This document shows, piece by piece, positions 27,459-35,643 of a stretch of 64,000 nucleotides of DNA. The stretch covers positions 3,187,501 to 3,251,500 of the forward strand of contig NZ_CP083757.1 of NCBI RefSeq assembly GCF_020149935.1, in the 5' to 3' direction. Within the stretch, counting starts at the first letter, position 1; each line of letters starts with the position of its first letter. The DNA is from Marinilongibacter aquaticus (lineage in GTDB: Bacteria; Bacteroidota; Bacteroidia; Cytophagales; Spirosomataceae). The notes below the pieces were generated by a model that made no database searches, was not told where the DNA came from, and saw only the letters and a program-made list of their open reading frames with translations. A program made the translations under genes and the position numbers.

Positions 27459-28525
27459 GATTCGAAGGATAAAATGGGTGCGTTGATTGATTCGTTTTGG
27501 TGAAACGCTTCGGGCGATGGACTAAACTTTTCGGCAATGATTGTCCACGCTTCGGCTACCGATAAAGGTTTTGTGCCCATCTGTAAATTCGCTCGGGCAA
27601 TTTTCGACATGCGAGCCCAGTGCCAAAGCACATCGCGGTAGGCCTTCCACAGAGCATATTCGGGATCGAATACATGGGCGGGATCGGAGGTGACACCGTT
27701 CAATTCCAGTATTTTAATGCCTTTTCCACTCTGAAGGGCTTCAATAGATTCGGCTTTCAGATCAAACCGACCGAAGTAAAAGCCTTCGGCGTTGGCCATT
27801 ATGTTATCGAAAACACGGTGGACGGCTTCGTTGATCAAATGGTTTGCCGCGGTAAATTTTGTGCCTCTGCAATGGTTGCCAATGGGTTCCAAAATTCTTT
27901 TTTCACCTTGGGCGGGAATTTCGTCGAGATCAATTTTTCCATCTACCTCAAGTGCTCCGATTTGCAGGCGTGCTCGTAAATCAGCCTCCATCAATTGGCG
28001 AATGCTGTTCTGTCCGTCGCCCGTTATCTGTAAAAAATCCTTTTGCGTAATAGAGCTTACTCGGCCGTGTTTTTGTCCGGGTATTTTAGAATAGAACACG
28101 GCGAGTTCGAAAGGGTATGCAATGTATTCCTGAAGTAAAAAATCTGTGTTTGTATTTCGGGCATATTGGAAAAGTTCGGCCTCGGTTTCAATAATTTTCA
28201 CGGCTTTTCCTCTTTGTCCGTTGTTGGGTTTGGCCACAAGTGGAAACCGAAGTGTCAAGAAGCGTTCGTCTATGCTTTGATTTTTGGAAACATACAGGCT
28301 TTTGGGAAGGTATTCTTCGGGTAAAAGTGCATTTACCGCTTTTTTGTTTTCACGCAGAAATCCGCCAAAAGGCACGGCGGGGTTTACAGCAGAAAAGTAT
28401 GTGAGACAGCGGTTTCGTAAAGAAAACCAAAGCCAGAAAGGAATGATTGGGGCATAGAAAACGAGCCAGTTCCAATATTCGAACTGAAACCATTTTGGCC
28501 CGCGTTTTGGGTTCGCATTTCTCAT
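27455..28525 (-). CDS. ATP-grasp ligase of unknown substrate, D-Ala-D-Ala ligase-like
   Basis: 356 residues. ATP-grasp elements in order: FPLVAKPNNGQRGKAVKII (ATP lid with the lysine-bearing strand), DFLLQEYIAYPFELAVFYSK, GDGQNSIRQLMEADL, FYFGRFDLKAES and ILELNGVTSDPAHVFDPEY, the last two carrying the metal-binding Asp, Glu and Asn. Such enzymes join a carboxylate to an amine or thiol using ATP. A hydrophobic patch near the N-terminus (WNWLVFYAPIIPFWLWF) may associate with membrane. ATG 28525 gives an ATGA overlap with the YHS gene, so I prefer it to the upstream in-frame start. I cannot name the substrate. Confidence 0.82.
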   Translation of the reverse strand: MRNANPKRGPKWFQFEYWNWLVFYAPIIPFWLWFSLRNRCLTYFSAVNPAVPFGGFLRENKKAVNALLPEEYLPKSLYVSKNQSIDERFLTLRFPLVAKPNNGQRGKAVKIIETEAELFQYARNTNTDFLLQEYIAYPFELAVFYSKIPGQKHGRVSSITQKDFLQITGDGQNSIRQLMEADLRARLQIGALEVDGKIDLDEIPAQGEKRILEPIGNHCRGTKFTAANHLINEAVHRVFDNIMANAEGFYFGRFDLKAESIEALQSGKGIKILELNGVTSDPAHVFDPEYALWKAYRDVLWHWARMSKIARANLQMGTKPLSVAEAWTIIAEKFSPSPEAFHQNESINAPILSFES

Positions 28526-28953
28526 TTTGTCCAATTTTTGTCGGCTTGTATTTTCAGTCTGGGTTCGTCGGCTTTCCACAAGTCGCGTGTCACGGTTCGC
28601 GGATTTTTGTAGAACAGATAAAGTTTGTCTTGATAAATGCTGAAACTGCTGGGATCGACTTTTACTTTATCGCCAGATTTCGCCATGGCGTAAGCACACC
28701 AACCCTCGTATTGGGGTAGAAAATGTTCGGGATTGGCTTTGAATTGTGCCAAATGTGCTTGGCTTTCAAAGTGGTATTCGCGGTTTTTATAGCTGAAATG
28801 AATGCTTGGCAAGCCTTTGTGTGCTGCCCCTTCAAAATAACTTACGGGGTCGAAGCCATCCAAAAAGATTTTGCTTTCTGTGGGGTCGATATTCTTTTGC
28901 CCGAAAGCAGCCAAAGAGGCAAAAAGAGCCAGTAAAATGATAGAGAATTTCAT
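28522..28953 (-). CDS. Secreted YHS-domain protein
   Basis: 143 residues with a signal peptide (ends AFGQ, about 19) and a YHS domain (about 30-100): FLDGFDPVSYFEG, SIHFSYKNREYHFESQAHLAQF and PQYEGWCAYAMA. YHS domains are small metal-linked modules found in ATPases and monooxygenase subunits and as secreted stand-alone proteins. Start and stop both overlap neighbours by 4 bp (YceI upstream, ATP-grasp downstream). Confidence 0.88.
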   Translation of the reverse strand: MKFSIILLALFASLAAFGQKNIDPTESKIFLDGFDPVSYFEGAAHKGLPSIHFSYKNREYHFESQAHLAQFKANPEHFLPQYEGWCAYAMAKSGDKVKVDPSSFSIYQDKLYLFYKNPRTVTRDLWKADEPRLKIQADKNWTK

Positions 28954-29492
28954 TGCTTTTTCATTTTTAGGGTGATGTGCACTTTCACTTCGTCGGCCAT
29001 GCCCAGTGTATTTCCGCCAAAATTCCAGTGTGTCCGATCCAGTGTGAAGTCTGCCGAGAACGTGCCGGATGTTTCGTTTTGCTCAAACCGGAAATCGACG
29101 CTCTGTTTTTTTGTGACGTTTTTCAAGGTGATGTCGAAATCGCTGCGATACCCTTTGGCTGTTTTGGTAATATTTCCAGATCGCATGGCGATCAAAGGGT
29201 ATTTTTCCACTTCAAAAAAGTCTTCCTTCTCTTTCAAGTGCCTATCGCGAAGGCTGTTTTCAGTATTTACAGTGTTGGTTTTTACCGTGGCATAAATGCT
29301 TTTGGGCTCGTCTTGCTCAAACTCGATTTTGGCCGCCATGCCGGTGAGTTTGCCCTTTACATTCGAAACCAACATTTTGACTTGAAAATTGACCGAGCCG
29401 GAAACGGGTGTCCACTGTTGAGCCGAAAGACTTTGCGTGACAAAGAATAGGAGTGCAATTTTGAGAAGCCTTGAAGCCATGGTTAATTTCAT
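28950..29492 (-). CDS. YceI-family periplasmic protein
   Basis: 180 residues with a signal peptide (ends SLSAQ, about 24) and a complete YceI lipocalin-like domain: VNFQVKMLVSNVKGKLTG, RDRHLKEKEDFFEVEKYP, TLKNVTKKQSVDFRF, and DRTHWNFGGN near the end. Family members bind polyisoprenoids or long amphiphiles, and one thermophile member bound a polyprenyl pyrophosphate. Starts at 29492 or 29480 are both compatible with the signal. It lies 60 bp downstream of the FAD oxidoreductase of the polyketide/prenyl cluster with no visible terminator or promoter between. Confidence 0.9.
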   Translation of the reverse strand: MKLTMASRLLKIALLFFVTQSLSAQQWTPVSGSVNFQVKMLVSNVKGKLTGMAAKIEFEQDEPKSIYATVKTNTVNTENSLRDRHLKEKEDFFEVEKYPLIAMRSGNITKTAKGYRSDFDITLKNVTKKQSVDFRFEQNETSGTFSADFTLDRTHWNFGGNTLGMADEVKVHITLKMKKQ

Positions 29493-29552
29493 CTTTGCCC
29501 ATAACCTACGAAATGCTTTTCGGGGCGGTTTGCCTCATTTTCTCAAAAAAGT

Positions 29553-30665
29553 TCAAAAACTTTTGCCGTGTGTCAGTCGAATCATTTTTTGAAAAAGAGT
29601 CGGGCTCAGTTTTCCAAGTTGGATTAACAGGGGTAAACTCATCGGATGAAGCGACAGGTTCTGTAAACTGTTTCCCAGGCTCAGCCTTGTTTGAAATGCC
29701 TTTTGCCAACGTTTGGGGTAGGTGTCGAAAGTTTTGGAAGACTGCAGGCCGTGTTTTCGGATTTCTTCGGCAAGCATTTTCGACGAGCGTAGAGCCATGC
29801 TCATGCCGTTTCCCGATAAAGGGGCAATCATTCCTGCGGCATCGCCAATGTGAAGCAGGTCGGCGGGTTTTGGGTATTTCTTCGAAAATTGAATATTGGC
29901 AATGCTTAAGGGCTTATCGAAAAGCAATTCCGAATTTGTAAATATAGAGCGAACATCGGCATTGCGAAAAGCCACTTTTTCCAAGAATACATCAAGCCGA
30001 TTTTCAGAGGCCTGAAGAGACTCTCTTGAAGCCAACAGGCAAATGTTGGTCTTGCCCTGCTCAATTTGCGAGCAGCCCAAATATCCGCCCTGAAAGAAAT
30101 GCAGGTTGATCTGCGTCGCGGGAATATCCGAAACGGCGTGCCATTTGAGGCCAAACCATTTTTGTTCTTTTTCAGGATGAGTCTTAAACTCATGCGGTGG
30201 ATTTTTGCCATAGGCCGCTATGCAAACAGAGCTTCGAATGTGTTGCTTTTCGGCTGTCTGGATAGAAAAATCCCCCTTTGTTTTTGTGTAATTCTGCACA
30301 TTGCCTTTGATGAAGTGCACGCCCGCTTGTTGGCAAAGCCTGAAAAGTGCGTGTTCAAGCTTATATCGACTTATGCCGAAGCCGCCAGGGGCTAATGGCG
30401 TGTTCAGAAATTGGCCGTTTTCATGTGACAGGTGGAGCTGCTGAATTCGCGGCAATTGCCATTCCGAAAGTGGCAAACCTAAATTTTCAAGAAAATCATA
30501 CGATTCCATGCCCACGTATTCGCCGCAAACCTTGTGACGGGGATAAGGCTTCTTCTCGATGATAGACACCTGAAAGTCTGAATGGGCCAATTGCAAAGCA
30601 CAAGCAAGGCCAGCCAATCCACCACCGATTATGGCGATATCGGTATTTATTTTTTCTGCCAACAT
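29553..30665 (-). CDS. FAD-dependent oxidoreductase, geranylgeranyl-reductase/aromatic-hydroxylase type
   Basis: 370 residues with a Rossmann FAD motif IIGGGLAGLACAL near the N-terminus, the family motif PRHKVCGE, and the second FAD motif HIGDAAGMIAPLSGNG near residue 280. These motifs occur in both geranylgeranyl reductases and flavin monooxygenases. In Streptomyces griseus the comparable enzyme SrsC hydroxylates alkylresorcinols made by a type III polyketide synthase. ATG 30665 (MLAEKIN) lies inside the methyltransferase gene by 19 bp. It is the third gene of the UbiA-methyltransferase-oxidoreductase run. Confidence 0.85.
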   Translation of the reverse strand: MLAEKINTDIAIIGGGLAGLACALQLAHSDFQVSIIEKKPYPRHKVCGEYVGMESYDFLENLGLPLSEWQLPRIQQLHLSHENGQFLNTPLAPGGFGISRYKLEHALFRLCQQAGVHFIKGNVQNYTKTKGDFSIQTAEKQHIRSSVCIAAYGKNPPHEFKTHPEKEQKWFGLKWHAVSDIPATQINLHFFQGGYLGCSQIEQGKTNICLLASRESLQASENRLDVFLEKVAFRNADVRSIFTNSELLFDKPLSIANIQFSKKYPKPADLLHIGDAAGMIAPLSGNGMSMALRSSKMLAEEIRKHGLQSSKTFDTYPKRWQKAFQTRLSLGNSLQNLSLHPMSLPLLIQLGKLSPTLFQKMIRLTHGKSF

Positions 30666-31333
30666 ACGCTTATTCGAAAAGCCCAATGCCATTTTATTTC
30701 CAAGTGCATGTTCAATTTATGCCCCCAGCTTCGCCAGTCTTTTTTCTTGAAACTTCTCCTTACAGAAAGTGGGGCATCGTGTGCATAAAGATAAGAAACA
30801 GGCAAGAGGAAACAGAGAAGTCGGATGCTGGCATAGGCGAGCCGGTTTCGTTCTAAGTCGTTGATTATAAATCCCTTTTTAGCCTTGTTTTTGTTCCAGA
30901 TTAAATATTCTTCCAATTGCTCATCATTCAGATGGTGTGTGAAAAGTGAGCAAAGAATAAGGTCAAAATCTTCTTCCACATGCCTATAATCCGAGTGGAT
31001 GAAGTGTACATTTTCAAAACCGCTGAGCTTTTTTTGGGCGTAAGCAACACCCACAGTATTGTAATCGATACCGTAAAATTCGGCTTGAATACCTTTCTTT
31101 TGACAATATTTGGCCAAAGCCCAAAGTGTATCGCCGCCGCCACAGCCGATGTCGGCTATTTTTAAGGAGCGTTGGTTTTGGCGTTTTATGAATTTTTTAA
31201 AAGCCCAAAGTGTGGCACGATGCCCGCCCAAAAAGCGATTGGTGTATTCGAGTTCCCGCAGATTTCTTTCAAAATCGGCATCCGAATATTGTCCCAAATC
31301 CATCAATTCCTTTTCGAATGACCTTTTTCTCAT
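30647..31333 (-). CDS. Class I SAM-dependent methyltransferase
   Basis: 228 residues. Motif I IADIGCGGGD lies at 59-68, motif II near FYGIDYNTVGV, and motif IV near FDLILCSLFTHHL. The C-terminal half is basic and hydrophobic (YASIRLLCFLLPVSYLYA), suggesting a lipophilic substrate or membrane contact. In type III polyketide synthase clusters a methyltransferase of this kind (SrsB) O-methylates the phenolic product. It starts 4 bp after the stop of the UbiA gene and overlaps the FAD gene by 19 bp. Confidence 0.88.
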   Translation of the reverse strand: MRKRSFEKELMDLGQYSDADFERNLRELEYTNRFLGGHRATLWAFKKFIKRQNQRSLKIADIGCGGGDTLWALAKYCQKKGIQAEFYGIDYNTVGVAYAQKKLSGFENVHFIHSDYRHVEEDFDLILCSLFTHHLNDEQLEEYLIWNKNKAKKGFIINDLERNRLAYASIRLLCFLLPVSYLYAHDAPLSVRRSFKKKDWRSWGHKLNMHLEIKWHWAFRISVCWQKK

Positions 31334-31337
31334 TTTG

Positions 31338-32186
31338 TTAAAAATAGGTAATGTAAATGAAAAATAAGTTGAGGCAAGTGGCTCCCAAAATGCTTACTGT
31401 CAATGTGTTTTTAAAATTGGCTTGGCTTTGGTCTTTCGAGCAGGCTTTTTGCCACCACAACATAAAAACGAGCATTGGCAAATTGAAAAGAAGATAAAGA
31501 AGACTTTGCTCCAAATTATTCAGCGAAAGAAAAAGGCAGAGATAAGCCAGTAAGAAACAGCATTGCGAAAAGAGAAAAGTGCCACGAATGCCCAATTTAG
31601 CCGAAAGGCTGATCACGCCGTCTTCTCTATCGCTTTGGTGCTGATAAATTTGCGTGATCGGATAACTGGCTGCTAAAATTAAGAAAGCATAAGCTGCAGC
31701 CCAGATTTGATTCGGGTTTAGGGTGTTTAAGGCTTGAGAGCCAGCCAGCCAGCTCAACAGAAAGACCACTGTGCCTTGAAAAAAGGAGACAATGAAGAAA
31801 CTGATCCAGGTGAATTTCTTTAGCCTTATGCCTCGGTAACTGTAGGCCCTTGAAAAAAGTATATACAGTACCGTGAGAAACAAGAAGGCCGACGAAATAA
31901 AATGGCTCAAGAATAGTGCGAGAATGTCCATTGCTGCGGTAAGCCAAAAGAGGCTTTTATTGGGTGGCGGCGGATTTTTTAGCCCACCGATCGGACCTTC
32001 GTCGCGGTCTTGGTAACTGTTGTACCCGTTGCTCGATGGATAAACGAGAAAATGCAGAATGTAAAAGGCCAAAATCCAATTGGCCGAAATGTCTGGATGT
32101 CCATATCCACCGAAAAGGAATACGGGCATCAACAAATAGGAAAAAGGGAAACGTAATAGAATTAAGGTATTTTTGATTTCTTTCAT
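31338..32186 (-). CDS. UbiA-family prenyltransferase
   Basis: 282-residue integral membrane protein with about eight hydrophobic helices. The first Asp-rich motif is NGYNSYQDRDEG (Asn53/Asn56, Asp60, Asp62) and the second is YQHQSDREDGVISL (Asp186, Asp189), the positions that bind Mg-prenyl diphosphate in UbiA enzymes. The first motif is a variant of the usual NDxxDxxxD. It is divergent from the type III polyketide synthase with 66 bp between start codons, so the polyketide product is a plausible prenyl acceptor. Confidence 0.85.
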   Translation of the reverse strand: MKEIKNTLILLRFPFSYLLMPVFLFGGYGHPDISANWILAFYILHFLVYPSSNGYNSYQDRDEGPIGGLKNPPPPNKSLFWLTAAMDILALFLSHFISSAFLFLTVLYILFSRAYSYRGIRLKKFTWISFFIVSFFQGTVVFLLSWLAGSQALNTLNPNQIWAAAYAFLILAASYPITQIYQHQSDREDGVISLSAKLGIRGTFLFSQCCFLLAYLCLFLSLNNLEQSLLYLLFNLPMLVFMLWWQKACSKDQSQANFKNTLTVSILGATCLNLFFIYITYF

Positions 32187-32252
32187 GCTGGTTTGTCCGC
32201 AAGCTTCTGCAATTACGTAAATAAGTGCATTAATGTTCTAAACAGATACTGA

Positions 32253-33284
32253 ATGGCTTTTATAAACACGATTCATCCGCTAGAAGCACCCTATGCTTAC
32301 AGTCAAAAGGAGATGGTAGAATGGATTTTGAGTGAATTTGATGAAGAATCCAAAAGGAAATTTACTTGGCTGCTTACTCATGCGGGCATTGAAAAACGAC
32401 AAAGTGTTTTGCCCGATTTTTCGGAAAGAAACGGAGTGCCTTTATTGTATCGTCGGCGAAACGTGGGGATTGAAGAGCGGATGCATTTGTTCGAAGAGGT
32501 CGGTGTGGATTGGTTAGAGCAGCACGCTGCTTCGTTTTGGCATAAAAGCAAAGTGGAGAAAAAGGAAATCAGCCACTTGATTACCGTCAGTTGCACTGGA
32601 CTCTCGGCACCGGGACTAGATTTCAAAATGCAACAAATTTTGGGTCTTGGTGCCGACATTTGTCGTTTGTCGGTCAATTTTATGGGGTGTTATGCCGCTT
32701 TTCATGCTCTTAAAATGGCCAATTGGATCTGTGCAGCCGAGCCTTTGGCCAAAGTGTTGATTGTGGATATTGAGCTGTGTGCCTTGCACTATCAATCGGG
32801 AGAGGCTCTGGATCAGGTTTTGGCCAATGGCCTTTTTGCAGATGGAGCTGCGTTTGTACTGGTTTCCAATGAGCCAAAGGGTTTTGAAATGAAACAATTC
32901 TTTCAATCCACCGCGGCTCAATCTGCTCAAGAAATGGCTTGGGAATTAAGTCCGGAGGCTTTTAAAATGAAATTGAGCACCTATGTGCCGAAAGTGATCG
33001 AATCGGGAATTGAAGCATTTGTCCGCGAAAATATCAAAGACGAAATCGACCATTATGCCGTGCATCCCGGTGGCCTGAAAATTTTAGAAGCGTTTGAGCA
33101 GGCATTGGCCTTGAAAAAGGGAAGTATCGATGAGTCTTATTCCGTGCTGAGGGCATACGGTAACATGTCGTCGGTGAGCATTTTTTATGTGCTCGAACAA
33201 ATCGCGAAAACGAAAACAGGTAGAATTTGTGCTACGGCATTTGGCCCAGGACTTACATTCGAAGGGGCATATTTTCAACTGTAG
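32253..33284 (+). CDS. Type III polyketide synthase (chalcone/stilbene synthase family)
   Basis: 343-residue homodimeric ketosynthase. The catalytic triad is visible: Cys146 in NFMGCYAAFHAL, His271 in YAVHPGG, Asn304 in YGNMSSVS. The CoA-binding and cyclisation-pocket residues cannot be read by eye. Bacterial relatives condense malonyl-CoA onto fatty or aromatic starters to give alkylresorcinols, alkylpyrones or tetrahydroxynaphthalene. The partner genes (methyltransferase, FAD enzyme) match the S. griseus srsABC phenolic-lipid set, with UbiA as an extra. The gene is divergently transcribed from that set and ends 6 bp from the convergent phosphatase gene. Confidence 0.92.
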   Translation: MAFINTIHPLEAPYAYSQKEMVEWILSEFDEESKRKFTWLLTHAGIEKRQSVLPDFSERNGVPLLYRRRNVGIEERMHLFEEVGVDWLEQHAASFWHKSKVEKKEISHLITVSCTGLSAPGLDFKMQQILGLGADICRLSVNFMGCYAAFHALKMANWICAAEPLAKVLIVDIELCALHYQSGEALDQVLANGLFADGAAFVLVSNEPKGFEMKQFFQSTAAQSAQEMAWELSPEAFKMKLSTYVPKVIESGIEAFVRENIKDEIDHYAVHPGGLKILEAFEQALALKKGSIDESYSVLRAYGNMSSVSIFYVLEQIAKTKTGRICATAFGPGLTFEGAYFQL

Positions 33285-33290
33285 CCTGTT

Positions 33291-34712
33291 TCAGACCGCT
33301 GTTCTTTTTTCTTGGTGTACAATATGCCCATTCACATCGTGATGAGTAAAAACGATTTGTTGATTCGAAACCTCAATTTCCAAGAAACCGCCCTTTACAC
33401 GCAGAAAGCGATGCTCCGGTCGATAGTCTTGAGGATCCCAGCCTTGTGCGTGGGCATCGCTTACAGGGCCAGAGCTAAATTCTGTCAAGCCAGTTTCGGG
33501 GTCTACCGAAACATACTGCCAATGGCGGTCTCCGTTTACCACAAACAGGTTTGGAAATTCTGACAAATATTTCCTCAGCCATTCACCTTCGGTATAAAAG
33601 GTTTTGTTGGCATGGTTGTCAGACTTTTTCTCTCTGTCTGGACCAATGATCGGTGTGGGCGAAAAAAGAATTTTGAAAGTGGCATCCGAAGCTTTTAGGG
33701 TTTTATCCAGCCATTCTTTTTGTGCATTTCCCCAGATCGATTTGTCTGGGCCATCGGGTTCGGGGTTGGGAGTGCGGAATTCGCGTCCTTCCACCAGCCA
33801 GAATTGCAAATCTTTGCCCCAGCGGAATGTACGGTAAGGTTTGTTGTGAATAGGGGCGTTTTCGTGCCAAATGTTCAGGCCATCATTGAAAGTCAATTCG
33901 CCATAAATTGGAGAGTTGGGGTAGGCATCATCGCGAAGCAAATCGTGATCGTCTTTGGCCATGTAAATGGGCGTAGATTTGAAAAGGTCGATCAGGGCGG
34001 GCCAGGCATTCATGGCATGCCATTTGTGCCGTGCTTTGTCGCGGTCTTTGGCCAAAGGGCCAGGTTTGTCGTAATAGACGTAATCGCCTGTATGAATAAA
34101 AAAATCGGGGCTTAATGCCCGCATGCTGTCGTAAGTGCGAAAGCCCCGCGATGCATGGTCGAAGCTCCAGAAATACTGACAGGTCGAAGTGACCAGACGT
34201 ATTGGCTTGGAAATGTGCTCATCGGGAGCTGTTTTGAAACGACCCGAAAAAGTTGAAACTGGGCCATTTTCATGCGTTTTGGCCTCCCATCTTAATGCAT
34301 AGCTTGTATTGGGGCGAAGCTTTTCAAACGGGATTTTGACGGTGAAGTCGTGTTCGGCTTTGGCAGAATGCCACTCCGATTCGTAAGATTCGTTTTGAGC
34401 GGTTAACACGGCACGGACAAGTCCTGAAGTACCAGAAACGCCGCCATCCAATTCTTGGACAGGCGTGTTTTCGTCGAAATTGAGCGGATGACGAAAAACA
34501 GTTTCTTTGCGTGTATGCCGAATCGGATTTGGCTTCTCTTGGCCACATAGACGAGTCCAAAGCAGGGCCGAGTGGCTGTCTACTTCGGCAATTTTAAAGC
34601 CATTGGTAAAATGGATTTCGTTTTTGGTGAAAGAAAACAATTCTGCTTTTATCCATGGGAAACCACCCAAGGTAATGCCGAATATTTTGAAAAAACTTCT
34701 TCTGTTTTGCAT
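33291..34712 (-). CDS. PhoD-like alkaline phosphatase/phosphodiesterase
   Basis: 473 residues. The N-terminus NRRSFFKIFGITLGG resembles a Tat-type signal with twin Arg, suggesting export of the folded metalloenzyme. An N-terminal immunoglobulin-like region (about 35-150) precedes a metallophosphatase domain: HTGDYVYYDKPG, KDDHDLLRDDAYPNS and NGDRHWQYVSVD are the metal-binding stretches of PhoD. Activity would be phosphoester hydrolysis in the periplasm with Fe/Ca. It is 56 bp downstream of the DMT transporter on the same strand and may be co-transcribed with era. Confidence 0.87.
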   Translation of the reverse strand: MQNRRSFFKIFGITLGGFPWIKAELFSFTKNEIHFTNGFKIAEVDSHSALLWTRLCGQEKPNPIRHTRKETVFRHPLNFDENTPVQELDGGVSGTSGLVRAVLTAQNESYESEWHSAKAEHDFTVKIPFEKLRPNTSYALRWEAKTHENGPVSTFSGRFKTAPDEHISKPIRLVTSTCQYFWSFDHASRGFRTYDSMRALSPDFFIHTGDYVYYDKPGPLAKDRDKARHKWHAMNAWPALIDLFKSTPIYMAKDDHDLLRDDAYPNSPIYGELTFNDGLNIWHENAPIHNKPYRTFRWGKDLQFWLVEGREFRTPNPEPDGPDKSIWGNAQKEWLDKTLKASDATFKILFSPTPIIGPDREKKSDNHANKTFYTEGEWLRKYLSEFPNLFVVNGDRHWQYVSVDPETGLTEFSSGPVSDAHAQGWDPQDYRPEHRFLRVKGGFLEIEVSNQQIVFTHHDVNGHIVHQEKRTAV

Positions 34713-34768
34713 TGCAATAAGGTTTGGGCTCGAAGGGGAATTCCTTAAAAAGGAACGCCAACTGCAAT

Positions 34769-35641
34769 TTACAAAGCGATTAGTAAGATTGACAGGATGG
34801 ACAGCACTAAACCCAAAAAGTTTAGTTTGCTCAGTTTTTCTTTGAAAAAAAGCAAACCGATGAAGGCGGAAATCAGAATGACGCCCATGTTGTAAATCGG
34901 ATAAACAAAAGCTCCGCTGTTGCCGAATGCATTGAGGCTAAGAAATAGAAGATAAAAGGAGAGGAAATTGGGAATGCCCAAGCTTACTGCTGCCAGAATA
35001 TTCTTTGCCTCGATTTTCTCTTTTTTCTGTACGAGACGGAACAAAACTAACACCCAACCACTGATTAATGCCCCCAAAACCATAATCAAGGTAATGGGAA
35101 TGGTTTGTTCGGGATTGGGAATAAAGTGAATGTTGAGGTAGTTGATTGTCGTATTGGTGAGGCCATACATGAGAAAAACACTCAAAGGTAAAAGCCAGTC
35201 CTTTTTCTTGGCCGCAGCCTTGTCTTTACGGTAAGTGGCCAAGGCCACCGCCAAAAGAGCCAGGCCCATTCCCAACATATTGTAAATCGAATAATCGTTT
35301 TTCCCGCGATCGAAAATAAGCAAACTGGCCAAAACAGGAATTACGAGAGAGAGGTTATTGGCCAATGAAGTGGCAGTAAGCCCCACCTTTTGCGTTGAAA
35401 AACCAGAAAGTAAAAAAGTGACAATGAAGCCCAGACCCAAGGCCAAACAATACCAAACCCAGTGTGCACTCAAATCGAGTTGAAAGCTTTGTCCTTTGGG
35501 CATCATCAAAAAACCGATCACAAAACAGACCGTGTAGTTTAGGCCAATGCTTTGGCTGGTATTGATGTCGAATCGGGGAAACAGCCTAAAATTGACAAGC
35601 AAAAGAACCGAAAGAAGAATGCTGGCAATGAGATAGAACAT
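34769..35641 (-). CDS. DMT-superfamily (EamA-like) transporter
   Basis: 290 residues with about ten hydrophobic helices in two halves, the layout of drug/metabolite transporters. Helix 3-4 features such as GLTATSLANNLSLVIPVL and the mirrored GNSGAFVYPIYNMGVIL suit the two EamA repeats. Substrate is unknown. It starts 2 bp after the era stop, so the two are almost certainly co-transcribed. Confidence 0.82.
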   Translation of the reverse strand: MFYLIASILLSVLLLVNFRLFPRFDINTSQSIGLNYTVCFVIGFLMMPKGQSFQLDLSAHWVWYCLALGLGFIVTFLLSGFSTQKVGLTATSLANNLSLVIPVLASLLIFDRGKNDYSIYNMLGMGLALLAVALATYRKDKAAAKKKDWLLPLSVFLMYGLTNTTINYLNIHFIPNPEQTIPITLIMVLGALISGWVLVLFRLVQKKEKIEAKNILAAVSLGIPNFLSFYLLFLSLNAFGNSGAFVYPIYNMGVILISAFIGLLFFKEKLSKLNFLGLVLSILSILLIAL

Positions 35642-35643
35642 GG

